This document shows positions 1 to 5,718 of a DNA stretch of 7,061 nucleotides, one piece after another. The position numbers and the translations under genes were made by a program. The notes beneath the pieces are model-generated. The model was not told the origin of the DNA, made no database searches, and worked only from the letters and a program-made list of their open reading frames with translations. How positions within the stretch are numbered: the stretch's first letter is position 1; each line of letters starts with the position of its first letter. Source of the stretch: Lentisphaerota bacterium (GTDB taxonomy: Bacteria > Verrucomicrobiota > Kiritimatiellia > JAAZAB01). The stretch spans positions 1 through 7,061 of the forward strand of contig JAIVGW010000016.1 of the NCBI GenBank assembly GCA_020201415.1, read 5' to 3'.

Positions 1-1764
1 GATTAGATCTGTGCTGATGGACTCGAGATACAGGAGGTATCGCTTCAGTTCTCCGTAATGCCGTTCAAGAATACGCGTGTCTCCATAGCATCGGTAAATG
101 GTCCAGGGACAGATAATGATGGCATCCGACCAGGCGGGACCGGCATCACCCGGGTGAAATTGGAATTCGGGACGGGAATCGTGGACGATGCCCGTATCCG
201 GGGCCACTCCGGGCACGGCACCGTCCGAGCGCTGGGTGTCGGCTAGATCGTCCTGCCATTTGGCGAAGAAACCGGCGACGTCCATGTTGAAACATGCATT
301 ACGGATGAATATCTGTGCATCTCCAGTCCAGCCCTGACGCTCGTCGCGCTGTGGACAGTCGGTGGGTATTTCGAGAAAATTGCCGCGTTGGCTCCATTGG
401 ATATTGCTTTGGAGCTGATTCAGCAGCGGTTCCGAGCAGGAGAACTCGCCTGTTACAGGTGTGTCGGACTGAAGAACAATGCCAGTCACTGTCTCCCTAG
501 TAGGCACAAAGTCAAGGGGTAGATTGGAGACCTCGATGTAGCGGAATCCGTGGAAGGTGAAACGTGGCTCCCACACGCTGTTGCTGTTCTCACTGCCGCT
601 TAATGTGTAGTAGTCCGTGGCGCGGGCGGAACGGAGATTTTCGGTATAGAGTTCTCCGTTGCGTTGTAGCATTTCGGCGAAGCGCAGGCGTACGGTATGC
701 CCGCTCCGGCCAGTGAGGCCACGGAGCCGCGCCCGTCCCGCGATGTTCTGGCCAAGATCGAAAAGGTAGCGTCCTTTGTCCAGCATGGACGGTTCTGCAA
801 CGGGATGTATTTTCATTACCGCCCTGACAGGCGGGTTGGGCGGCGCCACCAATGGCACCCCCGGATCTGCGGCAGGCAGGGCGGGCCGCCATGCGCGGTC
901 GTCGTATCCGGGTGCACTCCATCCGGACAGTTCGAGTCTGGCGTCATATGACTCTCCCATGAGAAGGTCGTTTTCGAGAATGGGACCTGCGGACCAGCGC
1001 CACTTTTCGTCGGAAACAATTCTCTGGACCGAGTCATCTGAAAAAGTGATTTCGAGCTGCGCGAGAAGTGCCGGGCGATCTCCATAGTTCTGCCTGTCCC
1101 TGCTGCCAGTGTGTCCGCAATACCAGCCGTCTCCGAGAATGGCGCCGAGGACATTTTCTCCCCGCCTGAGGTGTGCTGCGACATCAATGGTATCGTATTG
1201 CAGGCGTTTATGGTAATCAGTCCGGCCGGGGCGGAAGGCGGCATCGCCGATACGCGCACCATTAATGTGGCACTCATAGAGGCCGAGAGCCGTCACATAA
1301 AGCCGGGCCTTCTTCATTTCACCATCGAGAATAAAGGACCGCCGCAAATATGGAGCCGGAGCGGTCGTGCGCGCACCGCCAACAATGGCGCTATTCACCC
1401 ACGTGGCGTGCCAGTCGCCAGCGGTGAGCAATCCCATTTCCCAGAAGGCAGGTTCGCTCCATGCAGAGGCATCCCCGTGTTGATCCCAAACTCGTACCCT
1501 CCACCAGCAGCGCTGTCTGGAGATAGGACAAGGTCCTCCATAAGAAACAAAAATCGACTGGTCGCTTTCGACGTGGCCACTGTCCCAGAGTCCAGAACCG
1601 CCTTTGAGCAGTGTTTCGCGTGAGCTGTCAACTTGGACCTGCCAGGCCGTTTGGCGCACCCCGATACTGGGATCATTGATAATCCACGAGAGACGCGGGG
1701 CGTCTTCGCCGATACCAAGAGGGTTGACCGAATATTCACAACGGAGATTGGAAAGGGTGATCAT
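1..1764 (-). CDS. GH78 alpha-L-rhamnosidase, N-terminal 588 residues (3' end off the left edge)
   Basis: The enzyme should hydrolyse terminal alpha-L-rhamnosyl residues from oligosaccharides or plant glycosides. From the ATG at 1764-1762 the minus strand is open to base 1, giving 588 codons with no stop. Family proteins are usually about 880-1000 residues, so roughly the last third is outside the window. Domains in order: an Ig-like N-terminal domain (about 5-112, opening LRCEYSVNPLGI), the Bac_rhamnosid_N domain (about 138-300, with LYVTALGLYECHINGARIGD), a concanavalin-like domain (about 315-425, with FDLGQNIAGRARL), then the start of the six-hairpin catalytic barrel. The barrel holds the hallmark TDCPQRDERQGWTGDAQ, with Asp469, Glu475 (expected general acid) and Asp482, and also GPAWSDA. 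The catalytic base and the C-terminal beta domain are not visible. There is no signal peptide, so it is probably cytoplasmic. No good ribosome site precedes the start, although MITLSNLRCEY is a typical family N-terminus. It diverges from the fucosidase operon. Confidence 0.96.
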   Translation of the reverse strand, partial: MITLSNLRCEYSVNPLGIGEDAPRLSWIINDPSIGVRQTAWQVQVDSSRETLLKGGSGLWDSGHVESDQSIFVSYGGPCPISRQRCWWRVRVWDQHGDASAWSEPAFWEMGLLTAGDWHATWVNSAIVGGARTTAPAPYLRRSFILDGEMKKARLYVTALGLYECHINGARIGDAAFRPGRTDYHKRLQYDTIDVAAHLRRGENVLGAILGDGWYCGHTGSRDRQNYGDRPALLAQLEITFSDDSVQRIVSDEKWRWSAGPILENDLLMGESYDARLELSGWSAPGYDDRAWRPALPAADPGVPLVAPPNPPVRAVMKIHPVAEPSMLDKGRYLFDLGQNIAGRARLRGLTGRSGHTVRLRFAEMLQRNGELYTENLRSARATDYYTLSGSENSNSVWEPRFTFHGFRYIEVSNLPLDFVPTRETVTGIVLQSDTPVTGEFSCSEPLLNQLQSNIQWSQRGNFLEIPTDCPQRDERQGWTGDAQIFIRNACFNMDVAGFFAKWQDDLADTQRSDGAVPGVAPDTGIVHDSRPEFQFHPGDAGPAWSDAIIICPWTIYRCYGDTRILERHYGELKRYLLYLESISTDLI

Positions 1765-1815
1765 TTTATAAACTCATGATACAATGATAGGAATTTAAAA
1801 TTTCAAGCAATTGGA

Positions 1816-1843
1816 AGTATATCAAGCGGTGAATGTAAATCAA
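1816..1843 (-). promoter_or_regulatory. Putative sigma70-type promoter of the rhamnosidase gene
   Basis: On the minus strand TTGATT (1843-1838, 4 of 6 to the -35 consensus) is followed after 16 bases by TATACT (1821-1816, 5 of 6 to the -10 consensus). Transcription would begin near 1809 and leave a leader of about 45 bases before the ATG at 1764. The call rests on sequence match and position only; the consensus used by this organism is not known. Confidence 0.5.
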
Positions 1844-1864
1844 GGGATTCAGACAAAAAACACA

Positions 1865-1874
1865 TAACCGGTTA
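1865..1874. promoter_or_regulatory. Perfect 10-bp palindrome TAACCGGTTA, candidate LacI-family operator
   Basis: TAACCGGTTA is its own reverse complement, with the central CG typical of LacI/GalR-family operators. It lies just upstream of the putative rhamnosidase promoter and outside the transposase element. It could therefore serve as a shared operator for the divergent rhamnosidase and fucosidase genes. No regulator gene is in the window, and a short palindrome can arise by chance. Confidence 0.35.
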
Positions 1875-1891
1875 GCCGCCGCATTAATAAA

Positions 1892-1970
1892 GTCGGACCG
1901 CAGTAACATATTATCCAACAAAAAGATAGCAAAATATCGTGGCTTATAATTGGTCTTAGCGGTGTTTTTT
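1892..1970 (+). repeat. Left inverted arm of the RAYT element
   Basis: This 79-bp stretch aligns without gaps to the reverse complement of 2761-2839. The ends are strongly conserved: GTCGGACC outside and CTTAGCGGTGTTTTTT inside (15 of 16). The 55 bases between match only at a little under half the positions. The left arm keeps the REP core but not the flanking bases that would pair it into a full hairpin, so it looks like the degenerate copy. Confidence 0.6.
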
Positions 1971-2008
1971 CGCTGGTTTTTTATGTTATAAAAACTTATG
2001 TTTGTCTA

Positions 2009-2743
2009 ATGCCAAGAAAAAATCGGTATTTTACCCAAGGGCGGTTATGGCATCTGACGCATAGGTGTCACAACGGGGATTTTTTGCTTAAATTCGGTAA
2101 AGACCGTGATGCTTACCGTGATCTTCTGCGAGCACGACTGCAAGGAGCAGGGGTTGACCTGTACAATTACTGCCTTACTGCCAATCACGTTCATCTATTG
2201 GTGCAAAGTGATTCTGGGATGGATATTCCTGCGCTTATGAAGTCAGTGGCGGGCGAGTTTGCCCAAGCATATAACCGGCGTAAAAGGCGTACTGGCGCCT
2301 TTTGGGGAGACCGGTACCATGCTACGCTGGTCGACAGTGGAAAGTATTTGTGGCGTTGTCTGCAATACATTGATCTGAACATGGTGCGTGCCGGGCGTGT
2401 GATGCATCCCGCGGATTGGCCATGGTGCGGATATCATGAATTAGTGGGGGATCGAAAGCGTTACTGCTTGATAAACAGGGACGGCTTACGTTTGGCTTTG
2501 AATTTTACTTCCATCGAGAGTTTTAACGCTGAATATCGGAATGGCATCGTTGCGCGGTTGGCAAACCAAGACTTAATACGGGAGCCCTATTGGACGGAGG
2601 TCCTGGCAGTAGGACGGGAAGAGTTTGTAAATGAAATGGCCAAAACAATTTTGAACCGGCGGGAATTAGAGATAGCCCAAGAGCCAAGCTCCGGCAAAGC
2701 GTATATACTAAGAGAGCGGACTATCTGCTATGGAAATTCTTAA
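2009..2743 (+). CDS. REP-associated tyrosine transposase (RAYT, IS200-like HUH/Y1 family)
   Basis: This 244-residue protein belongs to the single-strand-DNA HUH transposases that act at REP palindromes through one catalytic tyrosine. The N-terminal MPRKNRYFTQGRLWHLTHRC matches the family opening. The metal-binding HUH motif is His60-Val-His62 in LTANHVHLLV. GAFWGDRYHATLV (96-108) is also a family block, and YIDLNMVRAGRV (120-131) carries Tyr120, the probable nucleophile. The length is normal for the family and the frame is intact, so it could be active. The C-terminal 80 or so residues are not recognised. The ATG is chosen because it is the first start and gives a family-typical N-terminus; no clear ribosome site precedes it. 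The gene sits between inverted arms and lies 120 bases ahead of the fucosidase operon, with no metabolic link to its neighbours. Confidence 0.93.
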   Translation: MPRKNRYFTQGRLWHLTHRCHNGDFLLKFGKDRDAYRDLLRARLQGAGVDLYNYCLTANHVHLLVQSDSGMDIPALMKSVAGEFAQAYNRRKRRTGAFWGDRYHATLVDSGKYLWRCLQYIDLNMVRAGRVMHPADWPWCGYHELVGDRKRYCLINRDGLRLALNFTSIESFNAEYRNGIVARLANQDLIREPYWTEVLAVGREEFVNEMAKTILNRRELEIAQEPSSGKAYILRERTICYGNS

Positions 2744-2760
2744 CGCTTGTTTTGGCAATA

Positions 2761-2839
2761 AAAAAACAGCGCTAAGCGCATGTGGAAGCTCTGTAATGTT
2801 AGCAACATGCTGATCTTCAAAATATTGTCGAGGTCCGAC
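2761..2839 (-). repeat. Right inverted arm of the RAYT element
   Basis: This is the reverse-complement partner of 1892-1970. It holds AAAAAACAGCGCTAAG (2761-2776) and GGTCCGAC (2832-2839), again 55 bases apart. Small hairpins are visible inside it: GCGCTAAGCGC (2769-2779) and ATGTT-AGC-AACAT (2796-2808). Read on the minus strand, the first hairpin is followed by a run of T, so it could weakly terminate transcription entering the element from the right. Confidence 0.6.
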
Positions 2840-2845
2840 CCCGAC
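2827..2845 (-). repeat. REP-like hairpin at the right end of the RAYT element
   Basis: On the minus strand this 19-mer folds as GTCGGGGT-CGG-ACCTCGAC, with eight pairs (one G-T) closed by a three-base loop. On the plus strand the G-T becomes an A-C mismatch, so the minus strand folds better. Size and position next to a RAYT gene fit a REP substrate. One full copy and a half copy (core only, at 1892-1899) are present; genome copy number cannot be judged here. Confidence 0.55.
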
Positions 2846-2863
2846 TAGTGGAAAATAATTAAA

Positions 2864-4210
2864 ATGATAAATGAACATTTGGATCAGAACCAAGTAGAGG
2901 AACAACACAAAATAATTGGAAATATTTTGGTTGAGAACAAAGAATTCAAAAGGACAACTCACGCTGATGCTCAGTGGTTTCCGGAAGCCGGTTTGGGATT
3001 ATTTATCCATTGGGGTATCAATAGTGTGTGGGGTATGGGGGATATATCCTGGCCGATGATGAAATCCCTGCCGGGGAATCTCAGCAAACGTCATAAACAG
3101 GTTGGCATAGGCGCGCATTGGGTGAATATAAAACCTGTGGACTATTGGGCATTGGCAGAACAATTCAACCCGCAACAGTTTGACCCTGATAAAATATTGC
3201 GTGCTGCAAAGGAGGCCGGTTGCCGATATGCGGTGTTTACGACCAAACATCACGATGGATTCGCAATGTGGCCGAGTAAGTATGGCGATTTTAATACGAA
3301 TAAGTTTCTTGACGGAAGAGACCTTGTTCGGGAATATGTAGATGCCTGCCGGAGGCAGAATCTCAAAGTCGGTTTGTATTACTCTCCACCAGACTGGTAC
3401 TTTAATCGTGATTTCATGTCATTTTCAAAACATGAATCCCTTGACAAGAATTATCAAACTGTTGACCTTGATTCAATCAGCAGCGAAGCGAAGGAGGAAC
3501 AGCAAGGTAAATTCCATCAGTTTCTGCGTGGTCAGGTTACAGAGCTTTTGACCCGGTACGGTCAGATTGATTTAATGTGGTTCGACGGCAAAGGGCATGA
3601 TTTTATGTCTGCTGAGGAAATAAGAGAGATGCAGCCGGGAATTGTGATAAATCCCAGAGCTTGGGGATATGGCGATTTTCTTACTCCGGAGGGCAAATTG
3701 CCGGAAACGAGAATTGACGGCTGGTGGGAATTCTGTACGTGTTTTTGTAATGGCGGGTGGGGGTATATTGACAATGAAATCCATCAGCCTGCGGGTTGGT
3801 TTTTAGAGATGCTTGCAAAAACGAGATCTTGGGACGGGAACTTTCTGCCCAGCACCGGACCTGACGGTAATGGTGAAATGCCGGCCATATATTACAAACG
3901 CATGAAACAAATCAGCGACTGGATGATACACAGCGGAAAATCGATTTTTGGTGTGAGGGGTGTCGCGTATCCCGAACAGTCAAATGTCCCGGTTACCAAA
4001 AGGGGAAATACGTGGTATGTCCATGTACACTGGCTTCATGATGTTCCCGTGGAAATAAAAACCCAAGATATGCCGGTCAGGGCAAGATTGCTGCGTACTG
4101 GTGATGACATTACGCTTGTGAAGGATGACGGGAAAATAAGTTTTACCATCCCTGTCGAGTTGCGCACGAACCTCACTGATGTGGTTGAAATTGAATGGCC
4201 AAAAATATAG
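2864..4210 (+). CDS. GH29 alpha-L-fucosidase (subfamily A-like), full length
   Basis: The enzyme should be a retaining fucosidase releasing L-fucose from glycans. The 448-residue length is typical. After an unmatched N-terminal stretch (1-36), the (beta/alpha)8 domain covers about 37-350. Its motifs are GLFIHWGINSVWG (44-56, pocket His49), FTTKHHDGFAMWPSKYGD (125-142, His129-His130) and IDLMWFDGKG (235-244), where Asp241 is the expected nucleophile. DGWWEFCTC (285-293) follows, with Glu289 the likely acid/base. A small beta-sandwich domain closes the protein (about 365-448, ending LTDVVEIEWPKI). There is no signal peptide, so it is probably cytoplasmic. The ATG at 2864 has no strong ribosome site. 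It is the first gene of the operon and lies only 24 bases past the right end of the transposase element. Base composition is visibly richer in A+T than in the next gene. Confidence 0.95.
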   Translation: MINEHLDQNQVEEQHKIIGNILVENKEFKRTTHADAQWFPEAGLGLFIHWGINSVWGMGDISWPMMKSLPGNLSKRHKQVGIGAHWVNIKPVDYWALAEQFNPQQFDPDKILRAAKEAGCRYAVFTTKHHDGFAMWPSKYGDFNTNKFLDGRDLVREYVDACRRQNLKVGLYYSPPDWYFNRDFMSFSKHESLDKNYQTVDLDSISSEAKEEQQGKFHQFLRGQVTELLTRYGQIDLMWFDGKGHDFMSAEEIREMQPGIVINPRAWGYGDFLTPEGKLPETRIDGWWEFCTCFCNGGWGYIDNEIHQPAGWFLEMLAKTRSWDGNFLPSTGPDGNGEMPAIYYKRMKQISDWMIHSGKSIFGVRGVAYPEQSNVPVTKRGNTWYVHVHWLHDVPVEIKTQDMPVRARLLRTGDDITLVKDDGKISFTIPVELRTNLTDVVEIEWPKI

Positions 4211-4248
4211 ACCCGGAATATAAATACGCATCAACATATAGCAAGAAA

Positions 4249-4253
4249 AAGGA
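4249..4253 (+). promoter_or_regulatory. Ribosome binding site of the oxidoreductase gene
   Basis: AAGGA lies six bases before the ATG at 4260. It is one of only two well-placed Shine-Dalgarno matches in the operon and supports the chosen start. Confidence 0.6.
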
Positions 4254-4259
4254 AATAAC

Positions 4260-5300
4260 ATGCCAGTACGGATAGGATTTCTTGGAGCCGGGTACATGGG
4301 GCAACTTGCCCACCTTGATAGCTTCTGCCGGGTACCGGGATGTGAGGTTGTTGCACTTGCCGAAATCCGCGGCGGACTCGGAGGGAAGGTGGCCGCACGC
4401 TATCACATACCCACGGTTTACCAGTCGCATGCGGAACTGCTTGCCGACGAAAACGTGGCTGCCGTTATTGCTTCGCAACCCTATCACCGCAACTACTACT
4501 TTGGGCGCCAAGTTCTGAGCGCGGGCAAACACCTGTTCACCGAAAAACCTATGGCGGGAACACTGGAGGACGCCAGAGAACTTGCGGATCTTGCGGAAAC
4601 GAAATCCCTCGTCTACGCGGTTGGCTTTATGAAACGGTATGACCCCGGCATACAACTGGCCCAGCGGCTTATCGCGGATTTCGAACAGACTGGCTCACTC
4701 GGGGAACTGAAGATGGCTGACACAACGTGTTTTCTGGGCAATTGGAAGCAAAACCCGGGAAGTCCCATATTCACCGATGAACCGCCGCGATCCGACGATC
4801 TGGAGCCCCGTTATCCCGGACATCTTAATCCTGCGCTGCGAAGTGATTATGACCAATTCCTTAACATTTACTCGCACAACGTCAACCTGCTGCATTTCCT
4901 ACTGCCCGGCCGCCGGATTACCTGTGCATCCGCTCACCGCAGCGGACCGTCGTTTCTTGTGTCTTTTCGCGCGGGTGATGCCTTGCTGAGCCTGCGCGGA
5001 ACACCCAGCCGCAGCAACAGTTGGGAAGAACACACTTCTATTTACTTCGAGAAAGGCCGGGTGGAAATACAGTCAGCCGCACCCATGAACCGGCAAAAGG
5101 TCGCTGATGTCAGTGTCTGGCGCGAGTCGCGCGGCACATGGACAGAGGAACGCTTCTTCGCGCCGCTGGAGTGGGCCTTTTACCGGCAGGCGGCGGCGTT
5201 CGTTGAAGCTGTCGGTGCAGGAAAGGATTTGCTGACCAGCGGAGACAAGTGTATTGCGGATGTGGCGCTGATGGAAGATATATTTAAAATATTGCAATAG
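4260..5300 (+). CDS. Gfo/Idh/MocA-family NAD-dependent oxidoreductase
   Basis: This 346-residue protein has the two-domain layout of sugar and inositol dehydrogenases. The Rossmann domain (about 1-122) begins with IGFLGAGYMG and the nucleotide-binding GAGYMG (9-14). Glu35 at the end of the second strand favours NAD over NADP. The FTEKPMAG block (93-100) holds the catalytic Glu-Lys-Pro at 95-97. GFMKRYDPG (122-130) leads into the C-terminal substrate domain, where His206 in SHNVNLLHFL sits at the position of the family's conserved active-site histidine. The family oxidises a sugar or cyclitol hydroxyl; the exact substrate cannot be read here. Fucose, rhamnose or a fucosylated glycoside is suggested by the neighbours. 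The gene follows the fucosidase by 49 bases and leads directly into the cupin gene. It is more G+C-rich than both fucosidase genes. Confidence 0.93.
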   Translation: MPVRIGFLGAGYMGQLAHLDSFCRVPGCEVVALAEIRGGLGGKVAARYHIPTVYQSHAELLADENVAAVIASQPYHRNYYFGRQVLSAGKHLFTEKPMAGTLEDARELADLAETKSLVYAVGFMKRYDPGIQLAQRLIADFEQTGSLGELKMADTTCFLGNWKQNPGSPIFTDEPPRSDDLEPRYPGHLNPALRSDYDQFLNIYSHNVNLLHFLLPGRRITCASAHRSGPSFLVSFRAGDALLSLRGTPSRSNSWEEHTSIYFEKGRVEIQSAAPMNRQKVADVSVWRESRGTWTEERFFAPLEWAFYRQAAAFVEAVGAGKDLLTSGDKCIADVALMEDIFKILQ

Positions 5301-5303
5301 GAG
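5299..5303 (+). promoter_or_regulatory. Ribosome binding site of the cupin gene, overlapping the upstream stop codon
   Basis: AGGAG overlaps the last two bases of the oxidoreductase stop TAG (5298-5300) and lies six bases before the ATG at 5310. The arrangement implies translational coupling and supports 5310 over the internal ATG at 5331. Confidence 0.65.
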
Positions 5304-5309
5304 CAGAAC

Positions 5310-5702
5310 ATGCAACAAAACATCGGGAGAATGGACCGAGCTAAATTTATGAAGGCGCATGCGGACTCTATGTACGTACAGAAGATATTTCCGGGATTGA
5401 AACCGGAAGATATCCGGGCCGGGACCTTCGCCTACCCGCCATGCTGGGGTATTCTCGATGCGGGAATGACGATGGAAAAGCACAAACACCCTATCCCCGA
5501 GTTTTATGTCTTCATCCAGGGCGCGGGAGTGATGCTTCTTGGAACGGAACGTTTCGATGTAACCGCCGGAATGAGCGTGAATATCCCAAGAAGCATGGAC
5601 CACGAAGTCACTAATCCCGAGTCGGCTGTAGAACCGTTGATCTGGGTTTCCATCGGTCTGAAACAGGAGTGTGGCGAACCGCCTGTTTCAGGCAAAAAAT
5701 GA
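5310..5702 (+). CDS. Small single-domain cupin protein
   Basis: This 130-residue protein carries one cupin barrel. Motif 1 is GMTMEKHKHPIPEFYVFIQG (52-71), with His58, His60 and Glu64 as metal ligands. Motif 2 is GMSVNIPRSMDHEV (87-100), with His98 as the fourth ligand. All four ligands are present, so it probably binds a divalent metal. No signal peptide or membrane segment is seen. Such cupins act as sugar isomerases, epimerases, dioxygenases or ligand sensors, and the sequence alone does not decide between these. Its coupling to the oxidoreductase gene suggests a role on the oxidised sugar or its precursor. The last residues after the barrel are encoded by a strong stem-loop, and the stop lies 16 bases before the next start. 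Confidence 0.85.
   Translation: MQQNIGRMDRAKFMKAHADSMYVQKIFPGLKPEDIRAGTFAYPPCWGILDAGMTMEKHKHPIPEFYVFIQGAGVMLLGTERFDVTAGMSVNIPRSMDHEVTNPESAVEPLIWVSIGLKQECGEPPVSGKK
5656..5693 (+). other. Strong stem-loop at the cupin/fucosidase junction
   Basis: CTGAAACAGG (5658-5667) and CCTGTTTCAG (5682-5691) are perfect reverse complements. A T-G and a G-C pair extend the stem to 12 pairs around a 14-base loop (5668-5681). No run of T follows, so it is not a standard terminator. It encodes the cupin tail and lies 26 bases before the ATG of the next gene. It could act in mRNA processing, in stability, or in translation control of the second fucosidase. Confidence 0.6.
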
Positions 5703-5718
5703 CAAGAAAAACCGCCCT

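Larger units (their letters stand above)
1892..2839 (+). mobile_element. RAYT transposase element bounded by imperfect inverted arms
   Basis: The transposase gene at 2009-2743 is enclosed by two arms that are imperfect reverse complements. The outer boundary blocks are GTCGGACC (1892-1899) and GGTCCGAC (2832-2839), an exact 8-bp match. The inner blocks (1955-1970 and 2761-2776) match at 15 of 16 positions. Outer and inner blocks are separated by exactly 55 bases on each side, so the symmetry is unlikely to be accidental. The 948-bp extent is inferred from this symmetry. No target duplication is claimed, since HUH transposases do not normally make one. Confidence 0.6.

Noticed and set aside
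473..480. GTCGGACT-like REP core inside the rhamnosidase gene
   Set aside because: It is a one-mismatch 8-mer within well-conserved coding sequence with no pairing flanks; chance explains it.
590..1739. Several medium open frames on both strands inside the rhamnosidase gene, for example 816-1277 minus and 1111-1623 plus
   Set aside because: They overlap the long GH78 frame, which has clear family motifs throughout, and their translations show no recognisable domain.
1964..1992. Promoter for the transposase ending in TATAAA at 1987-1992
   Set aside because: The -10-like hexamer is acceptable, but the -35 position is only a T-rich run and the region is A+T-rich, so chance matches are likely.
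5671..5718. GTG at 5671 as the start of the second fucosidase
   Set aside because: The AGGAG before it is only one base away, the codon sits in the loop of a strong hairpin, and the extra 16 residues show no family match. ATG 5719 is preferred, although its own ribosome site is weak.
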